Below are positions 15,891 through 24,260 of a stretch of 64,000 nt of DNA, piece after piece; the stretch's first letter is position 1; every line of letters begins with the position of its first letter. The position numbers were made by a program, and so were the translations under genes. The notes below the pieces were generated by a model. That model was not told the DNA's origin, searched no databases, and saw only the letters and a program-made list of their open reading frames with translations. This DNA is from Komagataeibacter saccharivorans (lineage in GTDB: Bacteria; Pseudomonadota; Alphaproteobacteria; Acetobacterales; Acetobacteraceae), in NCBI RefSeq assembly GCF_003207825.1, contig NZ_NKTY01000004.1, positions 62,001 to 126,000 on the forward strand, read 5' to 3'.

Positions 15891-17720
15891 ATGACAGTGC
15901 CAGATCATACGCCGCCTTCATCATCCGTTCCCGCCACGCAGTCCGATATGCTACGCATTACAGCCCTGCGGCGTTACCGGTACCGGCCGCTGCGCTTCAT
16001 CCTTCATTACGTGCGGCTGCATGCACGCGGGCATGCGGTCATCATTACCGCCATTGTGGTGGCGGTCTCGTGCAATGTGGGGATGTCGGCCATCATCCGC
16101 CATCTGGTCAACGGCATGACGGAAGGCGGGCAGGGAACGGTGGCCGTATGGGTTTCCATCATCCTGTTCTGTGTCACGATCATATGTGACAATGCGGCAT
16201 GGCGTGTTGCGGGGTGGCTGGCGTCGGGTGAATTCGTGCGCGTGGGCGGCGATGTGCGGCAGGACCTGTTTCGCTACCTGACCGGTCATGCCGCCACCTA
16301 TTTTGCCGACAGGCTGTCCGGCTCCCTTGCCGCGCGGGTTTCGGCGGCCGCCAGCGCGGTCGTGGCGCTGGAGAACATGGGGGCGTGGAACCTGCTGCCT
16401 TCCATGCTGAACCTTCTTCTGGCCATCGCCACCCTTGGCACCGTCAGTCCGTGGATGGCGCTGGTGCTGGTGGCCATGACCATGCTGGTGGGACTGGTCA
16501 TATACCGGCTGGCGGGGCGGGGGCAGGACCTGCATCTGTCCTATGCCGCCGAAGCGGCGGAGGTGGATGGCGAAATGCTTGATGTCATGCAGAACCTGCA
16601 GCTTGTGCGCGCCTATGGCATGATCGATTCGGAACATGCCCGCATGCGCCGGCGCATACGCGGCGAGACCGGACTGCACTGCCGTTCGCTGCGCTATATG
16701 GAAAAGCTGCGCATGATCCATTCGCTTGTCACGGCGGTCATGACCACGGGCCTGCTGATATGGGCCGTGCTGCTGTGGCGGATGCACAGGGCCACCACGG
16801 GTGATGTGGTGATGGTGACGACGCTGGGTTTCCTGATCCTGAACTGCACGCGCGATTTCGCCTTTTCGATGGTGGAGGCGATGAAACATGTCACCCGCCT
16901 GTCCGAAACGCTGGGGCATCTGCTTGCCCCGCATGAACAAAGCGGTGTGCCCGAGACGGCCATCCTGCCTTCCGCCGCGTGCCGGGGGCATGTCAGGCTG
17001 CACGATGTGACCTTTGCCTATCCCGGTGGGGCGCCCGTCCTGTCGCATTTCAGCCTTGATATTCCCGCGGGCACCCGCGTCGGGCTGGTGGGGGTTTCGG
17101 GGTCGGGCAAGAGTACCGTGCTGGCCCTGCTGCAACGACAGCGTTTCGTGCAGGATGGTGCCGTGGAGATGGATGGCATCAACATCCTGCAACTGGATGA
17201 AGCCAGCCTGCGGGCCGCGATGGCGGTCGTACCACAGGATGTGTACCTGCTGCGCCGCACGGTGGGTGAAAACATCCGCTATGGCCGCCCCGACGCGACC
17301 GAGGGCGAGGTCCGTGCCGCGGCGGAAGCCGCAGGCTGCACCGATTTCATCGCCGCCATGCCGCATGGTTTCGATACGGTGGTGGGAGAACGCGGTGTGA
17401 TGCTGTCAGGCGGCCAGCGCCAGCGCATAGCGATTGCGCGGGCCTTCCTGCGTAATGCGCCGATCCTGATTCTGGATGAGGCCACCAGTGCGCTGGACGG
17501 CGAAAGCGAACGCCATGTCCACGCGGCGCTTGAGCGGCTGATGGTGGGACGCACCGTAATTGCGGTGGCCCACCGCCTGTCCACCCTGCGCGGGTTCGAC
17601 CGGATTGTGGTGATGGAACGTGGCAGGATTGCCCAGCAGGGCAGTATGGCGGAGCTGGAGCGCGTGCCTGGCCCCTATCGTGATCGCCTGCTGGCCCATG
17701 GGGGCGATATGCTGCCCTGA
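15891..17720 (+). CDS. ABC exporter, fused permease and ATP-binding protein
   Basis: Half-transporter that should dimerise to export lipid, peptide or drug-like substrates. Six predicted membrane spans occupy about residues 45-330, then a nucleotide-binding domain with Walker A GVSGSGKST, Q-loop VVPQDVYLL, signature LSGGQRQRIAIARAF, Walker B ILILDEATSALD and H-loop VAHRL. Length 609. No accessory export gene is adjacent, so the substrate is unknown. The 28 residues before the first span are Ser/Thr/Pro-rich. Confidence 0.9.
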   Translation: MTVPDHTPPSSSVPATQSDMLRITALRRYRYRPLRFILHYVRLHARGHAVIITAIVVAVSCNVGMSAIIRHLVNGMTEGGQGTVAVWVSIILFCVTIICDNAAWRVAGWLASGEFVRVGGDVRQDLFRYLTGHAATYFADRLSGSLAARVSAAASAVVALENMGAWNLLPSMLNLLLAIATLGTVSPWMALVLVAMTMLVGLVIYRLAGRGQDLHLSYAAEAAEVDGEMLDVMQNLQLVRAYGMIDSEHARMRRRIRGETGLHCRSLRYMEKLRMIHSLVTAVMTTGLLIWAVLLWRMHRATTGDVVMVTTLGFLILNCTRDFAFSMVEAMKHVTRLSETLGHLLAPHEQSGVPETAILPSAACRGHVRLHDVTFAYPGGAPVLSHFSLDIPAGTRVGLVGVSGSGKSTVLALLQRQRFVQDGAVEMDGINILQLDEASLRAAMAVVPQDVYLLRRTVGENIRYGRPDATEGEVRAAAEAAGCTDFIAAMPHGFDTVVGERGVMLSGGQRQRIAIARAFLRNAPILILDEATSALDGESERHVHAALERLMVGRTVIAVAHRLSTLRGFDRIVVMERGRIAQQGSMAELERVPGPYRDRLLAHGGDMLP

Positions 17721-17730
17721 AAGGCTGCTT

Positions 17731-18963
17731 TTATTGCGTTGGGCTGGTGGTAGTGGCCGGTGATGCGGGTGCAGCGCCTGCAGCGGGCGTGCTGTCGGGG
17801 GCAGGGGGCGGCGTATCGACCATGCGGGCGACGGCGGTGCGGGTGCTGAGCAGGCCATGCGTTGCCTGTCCCCGGTCGTCGGGCACGTTCTGCTGCGGGG
17901 TCATGAACAGCATGCCCTGCGGAAAGGAGATGAGGATGCGCCTGCGCCGCAGGAAGTTCATGCCAAGCACGTTGTAGCTGGTTTTCTCGATATTCGCATC
18001 CAGCGGCAGGTCATGCCATGACCCGATGGTGATGTTATCGAAATGATGCCTGTGCCCGTTCAGGATTTTTCCGGCATTGGTGCGTACGTTCATGTCGTCA
18101 TGAAGTATCGTTTTGGTCAGCCCGATCTCGCGCGCGGTCCTGCGTGAAAGGGATGAAAAATCTGCCCCTGGTTCGATTTCCATGCGTACGGGACGGTCGC
18201 CCACCTGCATCAGGAGGCCGGTCAGCCGCCCCGTGGCGTCGGGCAGCATGATGACGCTGGTGCTGCCCGCCCCCAGCCAGTCCAGTCCGGGTGCGCAGTC
18301 CGGGGTATCGGCAGTCAGGAACAGGATCATGCGCCGGGCCGGAAAATCCAGCAGGACATTGTAGTTGCTAAGGATGTCGTACCCGATCACGCCCAGTACG
18401 TCCTGATTGCCGATCTGGGGGATGCGCATGCCCTCCAGCAGCGCGGGCACGTCCTGTGCCGCGCCGTTGCTTATGCGCAGGTCATGCAGGACGGTCGTGT
18501 ATGTCGTGCCGGACCCGGCGATGGTCTGGATATCGACCGGGGCCTGAACGGGAAAATCGGTGGGCGTGCGGGCGTAGACCCCGACCCGGCCCTGCGTGAT
18601 GCTGATATAGGCCAGACCGTTCACGCCGTTGAACGTGGCGGGAATGATCGGACTGCCGCTATTGGTCAGCAGGGGCACCGTAATGACATGGGTCAGGCAG
18701 GCATCCGGCAGGCCGTCGTAATCGGGCCGGGGTTGCGGTGTCGCCTGCGCGGCGGCGGGGGGATGATGGGGCGTTGCACGGGCGGGCACGGCGCAGGCCA
18801 CGGACATGCCTGCCAGCATGATTGCCCGGCACAGACGGATGGCTTCACCGCCCTTCTGGCTGGTCCGCCATATCTCCCGGCGTCGCGGTATGTTCGGCCT
18901 GCGGGGCTTCGGTATGGTCAAAGCGGGTATAGTCAACGGTGATCCGTCCATCCGGCCCGGCAT
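17731..18963 (-). CDS. Exported retropepsin-like (aspartic protease fold) protein lacking the catalytic Asp
   Basis: Two lobes each carry the family's closing motif: VIGYDILSNYNVLLDFPARRMILF and NVLGMNFLRRRRILISFP, the hallmark of bacterial retropepsin-like proteins. Where an active enzyme has DTGA, this protein has EPGADFSS (in VRMEIEPGADF), and the first lobe has no DTG, so catalysis is doubtful. The C-terminus is Pro/Ala/Thr-rich. The export signal (AIMLAGMSVACAVPARA) is near residues 47-63 of the longest frame. The true start may be 18819 or a non-ATG codon just upstream, because the first 40 residues overlap the Kir gene end. Function unknown. Confidence 0.65.
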   Translation of the reverse strand: MPGRMDGSPLTIPALTIPKPRRPNIPRRREIWRTSQKGGEAIRLCRAIMLAGMSVACAVPARATPHHPPAAAQATPQPRPDYDGLPDACLTHVITVPLLTNSGSPIIPATFNGVNGLAYISITQGRVGVYARTPTDFPVQAPVDIQTIAGSGTTYTTVLHDLRISNGAAQDVPALLEGMRIPQIGNQDVLGVIGYDILSNYNVLLDFPARRMILFLTADTPDCAPGLDWLGAGSTSVIMLPDATGRLTGLLMQVGDRPVRMEIEPGADFSSLSRRTAREIGLTKTILHDDMNVRTNAGKILNGHRHHFDNITIGSWHDLPLDANIEKTSYNVLGMNFLRRRRILISFPQGMLFMTPQQNVPDDRGQATHGLLSTRTAVARMVDTPPPAPDSTPAAGAAPASPATTTSPTQ

Positions 18964-19834
18964 TTATAATATCGACGAAACGATGATTATACAGCATCCG
19001 GTCAAATCCGTAAGCGGATCGTGCGAAAACGGTCTGTCCCGATGCTTCGTCCGTTCCCGTCAGGCTTATGATGATTTCGGCTTCCTGCGCTGACAGGTCG
19101 TGTTCCGTCAGGCCATAAAGCGGGCTGTGTTCGGTAATGACATGGGTGGGCGTGCACGCGAAGCGCAGCACCGGTATGTGGGACTGCTGCAGGGGCAGGG
19201 GATCGAACTGCCGCACCACGCGTCCCGCTGGCGTACGGATCAGGCGGGCGAGGGCGAATTCGACATCTACCGACAGGATCGGGCTGCGCCTGCAGTTCGC
19301 AATGCGGATATCAAGATGAAGCTGGTTGTCTTCTGTCAGGATAAGCGCCTGCTGGCTGAACATGATCCGTGCGCGCGGGCGCGAAAAACGGGCGAAGACC
19401 AGTCCCGTCGCCAGCGCGTTGATCATCATGCCGCCCAGCACTTCCACCGTTGCGATCAGGTTTGCCGTGCGGCTGACCGGTGTCATGGCGCCATAGCCGA
19501 CGGTGGACAGGGTCTGGACACTGAAGAAGAAGTAATCGGCAAAGCTGCCTGCATGCGCGCCGCTTACACCCGCGCCGTCCAGCATGTAAAGCAGGGCGAA
19601 TACAATATTGACGCCCACATAAAGCAGTAGCGAGCCATAAAAGAAGCGGCTCCACGGCGCGGTCAGGGCATGATGATAGAAGTCAGACCAGATGCGGTCC
19701 ACATGCCCCACCCGCACGACCGTATCATGCCCACGGTCTTCCAGTCGGTGGTGCATGAATTTATGGTGCCGCGTGCCCCCGGTGGTGGAAGCATGCAGGG
19801 GCGGTGTGTACGGTGGCCCGGCGTTCTGTGCCAT
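18845..19834 (-). CDS. Inward-rectifier (Kir-type) potassium channel
   Basis: Prokaryotic Kir channel. Two membrane helices (about 65-85 and 122-148) flank a pore helix and the selectivity filter TVGYG at residues 111-115 (STVGYGAMTP). The cytoplasmic immunoglobulin-like domain typical of Kir follows (about 150-310). Length 329. The downstream retropepsin-like gene begins near or within its 3' end, so the two are probably co-transcribed. Kir channels are scattered among proteobacteria, and their physiological role is not well defined. Confidence 0.9.
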   Translation of the reverse strand: MAQNAGPPYTPPLHASTTGGTRHHKFMHHRLEDRGHDTVVRVGHVDRIWSDFYHHALTAPWSRFFYGSLLLYVGVNIVFALLYMLDGAGVSGAHAGSFADYFFFSVQTLSTVGYGAMTPVSRTANLIATVEVLGGMMINALATGLVFARFSRPRARIMFSQQALILTEDNQLHLDIRIANCRRSPILSVDVEFALARLIRTPAGRVVRQFDPLPLQQSHIPVLRFACTPTHVITEHSPLYGLTEHDLSAQEAEIIISLTGTDEASGQTVFARSAYGFDRMLYNHRFVDIINAGPDGRITVDYTRFDHTEAPQAEHTATPGDMADQPEGR

Positions 19835-19990
19835 GGCGTATCCAGTCTGTATGTGCCGTGTTGTGTCAGGACCGGCTGACCTGATTTATGTCATAATATG
19901 TCAAGCATTGCGGTGCAGCAACGGGTGCCGGGTAGACAGGGCCCTGCGCTGTTCGCATATCCATGACTGGCACGGCGCAGGAGGCGGCAC

Positions 19991-20890
19991 ATGACGGAAC
20001 TGACCCCCGAACAGATGGAACATATGGCAACCACGCTGGAGGGGAGTGGACAGTACCGCATTCTCCGCCCGCTCGCGCCCCGCATGCTGGCGGACTATCC
20101 GCAGTCTTCCGTTACGCGGCTCGGCATGTTTCTGGACCTTGAAACCACGGGGCTGAGTGCGGCGAAGGACGAGATCATCGAATTCGGGATCGTTCCTTTC
20201 GTCTACACGCTGGAGGGACGGATTCTGGGCTGTCTGGAACCCTTCAGTCGCCTGCGGGAGCCATCATGCCCCATCCCGCCGCAGATCACGGCCCTGACCG
20301 GCATTACGTCCGAAATGGTGGCGGGGCAGTCCGTAACGCCTGAAGAAGTGGCCGGGTTTGTCGCGCCCGCTTCACTTATTATCGCACATAATGCAGATTT
20401 TGACCGCAAGTTCGCCGAGCGCTTCAGTCCCGTATTCACAACCAAGCCCTGGGCCTGTTCCATGCGCGATGTGGACTGGGCTGCCGAAGGGTACGAGGGG
20501 CGCAAGCTGTCCTATCTGGGGATGCAGGCAGGTTTCTGGTTTGACGGACATCGCGCGACGGATGACTGTCAGGCCGGGATTGCCATTCTTGACCGCGAAC
20601 TGCCGGTATCCGGTCGTCCGGCACTGTCGGTGCTGCTGGAAAACGCGCGGCAGGTGCGGTGCCGGATCTGGGCTGAAAATGCGCCCTATGAATATAAGGA
20701 CGTGCTGCGCCAGCGTGGTTATCGCTGGAATGACGGCACGGACGGCAATCCGCGCGCATGGTCCATTTCCCTGCCGGAAGGGGACGTGACGGCGGAACTG
20801 GCCTTCCTGTCTGCCGAAGTGTTCGCCCGCCCCGTTGATCTGCCCGTAACCCGCATTACGCCATGGGACCGTTTTTCAACACGGTGTTAG
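19991..20890 (+). CDS. DnaQ-like 3'-5' exonuclease (DEDDh)
   Basis: Exonuclease domain with MFLDLETTGL (Asp49, Glu51), the IIAHNADFDRKF motif II and HRATDDCQAG for motif III (His and Asp). The C-terminal 90 residues (RQVRCRIWAENAPYEYKDVL...) resemble the extra domain found in stand-alone DNA polymerase III epsilon-like exonucleases rather than the replicative subunit. Length 299. AGGAGG lies 6 bases before the start. Role in repair or processing is inferred. Confidence 0.88.
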   Translation: MTELTPEQMEHMATTLEGSGQYRILRPLAPRMLADYPQSSVTRLGMFLDLETTGLSAAKDEIIEFGIVPFVYTLEGRILGCLEPFSRLREPSCPIPPQITALTGITSEMVAGQSVTPEEVAGFVAPASLIIAHNADFDRKFAERFSPVFTTKPWACSMRDVDWAAEGYEGRKLSYLGMQAGFWFDGHRATDDCQAGIAILDRELPVSGRPALSVLLENARQVRCRIWAENAPYEYKDVLRQRGYRWNDGTDGNPRAWSISLPEGDVTAELAFLSAEVFARPVDLPVTRITPWDRFSTRC

Positions 20891-21575
20891 GGGGGAAGCT
20901 ACTTTCCTGCATCCGTCCGTTCGGGATGAATGATTTGATTGCGGAACAGGTTGGGGAGAATTAAGGGGCCTGTGATATTCATGTAACCCGCATGGTTGTC
21001 TGCCCGGTGAATGCGTTTGAGCGGGCTGGCCGTGTATGTTTGCGGGGCATGAATGACATTTATTGGGGAGGTAAAAGACTGTTTTTGAGTGTCGTCTTTT
21101 TTATAAGGCGTATCTTCTGAAGTTTTGAAAAATCTTCACCAGAACTTTTATTTATCAGGTGTTTCAGGGAGATTGGACTGTACGGTTAAACCATGCAGTC
21201 TGGATATAACTGTTTCATAATATTAATGAAATGTCGCTTTGTCATATCTATGTGCTTCGGCAGGCAGGGTATGTTTTTGTTACGACTTGATAAAGACAAT
21301 ACCCGCTGATAGCGTAACCGCTACAGTGCAGGCCAGCAGGCGCGCTGCACATGTCCGGGCATCCGATACGGTTTCAGTCCCGTGCCTCTCTGGTTCGGTT
21401 TGACGGATATCGGGCTGTTGTCGTGGACAGGTTTCGGGGGCGTGCATCCTCTGTCAGATGTCGGGTCCACTGTCCCGTTCTGAACGGAAGCCGGTCGTGG
21501 ACGGGTGTCGCGTTGCTGGCAGGCGTACTGATGATGTTTGAACTTCTTACGCCATTACGGCAGGACGGCGAGTAA
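20891..21575. other. Intergenic region before the ureohydrolase gene
   Basis: About 685 bases. It contains one copy of the dispersed GAAG-TTTTGAAAAA repeat (21108-21155), a weak stem-loop near 21073-21103, and AT-rich sequence with likely promoter elements around 21280-21310. A 74-codon frame (21351-21575) ends immediately before the ureohydrolase start, but its Arg/Val-rich product shows no family features, so I do not call it a gene. Confidence 0.5.
21108..21155 (+). repeat. Dispersed terminator-like repeat, copy A (degenerate)
   Basis: GGCGTATCTTCTGAAGTTTTGAAAAATCTTCACCAGAACTTTTATT aligns over its length with the better copies at 27346 and 59428. The central hairpin is weaker here. Confidence 0.6.
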
Positions 21576-22538
21576 ATGAGTAACGCCTACGATTCAGGTC
21601 GCCTTGATCTTCCTTTTGTCGGTATCTGCAGTTTTGGCAAATACCCGATCCAGACCGACTGGTCCGCGATCGATGCGGATGTCGCCATTATGGGCGCGCC
21701 GTTTGATGGGGGCACGCAGTGGCGTGCCGGTACCCGCTTCGGCCCGCGCGGCATCCGGGAGGCATCGACCCTGTTCGCCTTCGGTCATGCGGGTGCGTAC
21801 GATCATGAAGATGACGCCACCTACCTGTATGGTGAAGGCTGCCGCATTGTTGATATCGGGGATGCCGATATCGTCCATACCAATACCGAACGCAGCCACG
21901 CGAATATCGAAGCAGGCGTGCGGGCCATACTGGCCGCAGGCGCGTTGCCGGTCGTGCTGGGCGGGGATCATTCGATCAATATCCCCTGTATCCGCGCCTT
22001 CAGTGAACAGGAACCGATCCATCTGATCCAGATTGATGCGCATCTGGATTTCGTGGATGAACGTCAGGGCGTGCGGCACGGTCATGGCAACCCGATGCGT
22101 CGGGCGGCGGAACAGCCTTATGTTACCGGCATGACGCAGATCGGCATCCGCAATGTCTCCTCCACCGCGCGGGAAGGATATGATGATGCGCGGCGCTTCG
22201 GTTCGGATATCCTCAGCGTCCGGCAGGTCCGCAAGATGGGGGTGGAAGCCCTGCTGGAGCGTATCCCGGCAGGGGCGAACTATTACCTGTCGCTGGATAT
22301 TGACGGTTTCGATCCCTCAATCGCGCCGGGTACGGGCACGCCCAGCCATGGCGGATTCCTGTATTACGAAGTGCTGGAATTTCTGGCGGGACTGGCGCAG
22401 CGCGGGCGTATCGTGGGCATCGACCTTGTGGAAGTCGCCCCCGATTATGATCCGTCGAACATCACATCCATTCTGGCAGCACAGGTGCTGCTCAACCTGA
22501 TCGGGCGCATCCTGCATTTCCGCAAGACGCCAGCCTGA
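21576..22538 (+). CDS. Agmatinase/ureohydrolase family enzyme
   Basis: Manganese amidinohydrolase releasing urea from a guanidino compound, or a related amidine hydrolase. The binuclear Mn ligands are intact: GGDHS, DAHLDF and SLDIDGFDPS, plus EVAPDYDPS near the C-terminus. Length 320. The N-terminal segment YDSGRLDLPFVGICSFGKYP is like guanidino-acid hydrolases as well as SpeB. It stands at the left edge of the catabolic island with a hairpin after it, not next to polyamine-biosynthesis genes. The substrate therefore cannot be fixed; naming it speB would overreach. Confidence 0.85.
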   Translation: MSNAYDSGRLDLPFVGICSFGKYPIQTDWSAIDADVAIMGAPFDGGTQWRAGTRFGPRGIREASTLFAFGHAGAYDHEDDATYLYGEGCRIVDIGDADIVHTNTERSHANIEAGVRAILAAGALPVVLGGDHSINIPCIRAFSEQEPIHLIQIDAHLDFVDERQGVRHGHGNPMRRAAEQPYVTGMTQIGIRNVSSTAREGYDDARRFGSDILSVRQVRKMGVEALLERIPAGANYYLSLDIDGFDPSIAPGTGTPSHGGFLYYEVLEFLAGLAQRGRIVGIDLVEVAPDYDPSNITSILAAQVLLNLIGRILHFRKTPA

Positions 22539-22547
22539 CGGTTCTTT

Positions 22548-22573
22548 GCCCTCACGTTAGGTAACGTGAGGGC
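22548..22573. terminator. Perfect 12-bp hairpin between convergent genes
   Basis: GCCCTCACGTTA-GG-TAACGTGAGGGC lies between the stops of the ureohydrolase and DUF1028 genes. The stem is perfect but no T-tract follows. Confidence 0.6.
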
Positions 22574-22608
22574 GTCGCCTGTTCCGGGCCGGGCATGAAA
22601 GCCGCTTT

Positions 22609-23286
22609 CTATTCGTCCCCCGGCACACCGTAGGAGGGGGATTCCACCGGATTGACGCTGCGCAGCGTATAGTCGCGCATCTGTGGCTGCCACAGATCCC
22701 ACAGATCCTGAAGCTGCGCGATGGGTGTGTCATGCCAGTCAACCCGCAGGTCCGCCAGCGGCCAGCTATGGGTATCGACAACCAGCATCCCCGCCGATCG
22801 CACCGGTCCTGCTTCCCCGCCCGCCTTCAGCCCGGCGGCAAGGGTTGTGACCAGCCGCTGTCCCAGTTCCATCGTCGTGTCCGTGGCCGAAAAGGCTTCG
22901 ACCATGGCGGCAGGAACCGTGTCATTGGCCAGCAGGTTGCCAGCACAGGCGACATTGTGCCCGGTGGCTGATGTGTACAGGCCCAGTGTTTTCTCACCCG
23001 ACCAGACAGCGGTAAGGCCGGTGTCATCAATTGCCGAAATCTGCCGGTAAGCCGCGAATTCCGATCTGCGCACCAGTATGGCGACACATTCTTCCGCCGT
23101 GGCGCCGCGTTCAAGCAGGTCCAGCCCTGCCGGACCCAGCGAAGGATCGGTAATGTTCTGCGTGGCGACAGCCCCGGCACCGGCGCGTGCAAACGCGCAA
23201 CGGCTGGCCACTGCGGGGGAGGAGGACGAAACGGCGATCCCGAACTGTCCGGTACGCGCGCATCTGGCGACAACTGAAAATGTCAT
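22609..23286 (-). CDS. DUF1028 family protein (Ntn-hydrolase fold)
   Basis: Putative N-terminal-nucleophile amidohydrolase. The start MTFSVVARCARTGQFGIAVSSSSPAV is the family hallmark; the nucleophile would be Thr2 or Ser4 after processing. ATQNITDPSLGPAGLDLL and the C-terminal WHDTPIAQLQDLW are also typical. Length 225. Family members often sit with RidA, M20 deacylases and amidohydrolases, as here, suggesting hydrolysis of an amide or carbamoyl intermediate. It is divergent from the flavin monooxygenase operon and shares its 446-base upstream region. Confidence 0.82.
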   Translation of the reverse strand: MTFSVVARCARTGQFGIAVSSSSPAVASRCAFARAGAGAVATQNITDPSLGPAGLDLLERGATAEECVAILVRRSEFAAYRQISAIDDTGLTAVWSGEKTLGLYTSATGHNVACAGNLLANDTVPAAMVEAFSATDTTMELGQRLVTTLAAGLKAGGEAGPVRSAGMLVVDTHSWPLADLRVDWHDTPIAQLQDLWDLWQPQMRDYTLRSVNPVESPSYGVPGDE

Positions 23287-23732
23287 GCGGTTCCTGTCAT
23301 TTTACCATGCCGGATGAACCGCTCTGCTTGTGCGTTCATCAATCCGGCTTCGGGTATCAATACTTTGGGGCGGGTCCCGTCTTTTCCTGATCGGAATAAT
23401 TTCGGAATAATTAACGTATCGGAAGCCTATAGTGATCGGCATGGATTTCAAGGGTCCAGGTTATCCGCCTCATGGGGCTGCGGTATGATGAGTGGTCTCT
23501 GTATTCAGCAGGATGAAATACAAAAGACATATGAAAATATAACAGTATTTCAAAATTCATACGTCACCAGAAACCATGTGCGCACGATAGGGGATCGGAA
23601 AATCCGATGGGCGGGATCGGGATTTAATTCTTTGCCCCCTGCCGGTTCCGGCACAGGATCATGACAGGTCGGCAATGAACGTGAACCGCCAGACGGGCAC
23701 GTATCCGGCACGGACTGGTGCGAGGTACGGAC
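23287..23732. promoter_or_regulatory. Divergent promoter region, DUF1028 / flavin monooxygenase operon
   Basis: No gene visible. It holds a perfect tandem duplication of TCGGAATAATT (23391-23401 and 23402-23412) followed by AT-rich sequence (TTAACG...CCTATAGTGATC). This is the likely regulator-binding and promoter zone for both directions. Confidence 0.45.
23391..23412. repeat. Perfect 11-bp tandem repeat, candidate operator
   Basis: TCGGAATAATT occurs twice head to tail with an 11-base period, about one helical turn, which would place two protein contacts on the same DNA face. Confidence 0.5.
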
Positions 23733-24239
23733 ATGACAGACACACCCCCCCTGAAGGAGAAGTTCCTCGACGCAATGCGCAGTGTCGCGACCCCGGTTTC
23801 AGTCGTGACCACCGATGGGCCGGGTGGCCGGTTCGGGCTGACGGTCAGTTCCTTCAACTCCGTTTCCGCCGATCCGCCGGTCATATCGGTATGCATCAAC
23901 CAGCGTAGTCCCATGATTGCCGCACTGGCGCGGAACGGGCGCATGAACGTCAATGTCCTGACCGAGACGGGGGGCGAAATCGCGGCTGTCTTCGCGGGGC
24001 AGGCAGGACGGTTTTCCGCCTTTGATTTCGCCTGTGCCACATGGGCGCGCGATGATGCGGGGCTGCCGGTGCTGGATGATGCGCTGTCCACATTTTCCTG
24101 CGCCATCACGGCCACCATCCCCACGGGTTCCCACATGGTGTTCCTGTGCGCGGTCGAAAGCGTGAATTCCCGTGATGCCCACACACTTCTTCATTACCGG
24201 CGTGAATTCTGCCGCCCGGTTTCCATTCTCTCCCATTAA
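23733..24239 (+). CDS. Flavin reductase, small component of HpaC-type monooxygenase
   Basis: NAD(P)H:flavin oxidoreductase supplying reduced FAD to the adjacent monooxygenase. Flavin reductase-like (FMN-binding split barrel) features: FLDAMRSVATPVSVVTTDGP, GLTVSSFNSVSADPPVISVCIN, and FAGQAGRFSAF. Length 168. The ATG at 23733 with GAGGT upstream is preferred over a GTG at 23718. Followed at 21 bases by the oxygenase, so the pair forms a two-component system. Confidence 0.88.
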   Translation: MTDTPPLKEKFLDAMRSVATPVSVVTTDGPGGRFGLTVSSFNSVSADPPVISVCINQRSPMIAALARNGRMNVNVLTETGGEIAAVFAGQAGRFSAFDFACATWARDDAGLPVLDDALSTFSCAITATIPTGSHMVFLCAVESVNSRDAHTLLHYRREFCRPVSILSH

Positions 24240-24260
24240 GACAGACGGAAGGTTTCGCCG

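Noticed and set aside
21351-21575. 74-codon forward frame just before the ureohydrolase
   Set aside because: Ends one base before the ureohydrolase start, but the Arg/Val/Ser-rich product lacks any family feature and no ribosome site stands out. It may be part of the leader.
21576-22538. Agmatinase of polyamine synthesis
   Set aside because: The fold and metal ligands are clear, but there is no arginine decarboxylase or polyamine gene nearby; the substrate is left open.
23314-23664. Forward frame of 116 codons in the DUF1028/HpaC intergenic region
   Set aside because: No conserved features, composition unlike neighbouring genes, and it covers the repeat-bearing promoter zone.
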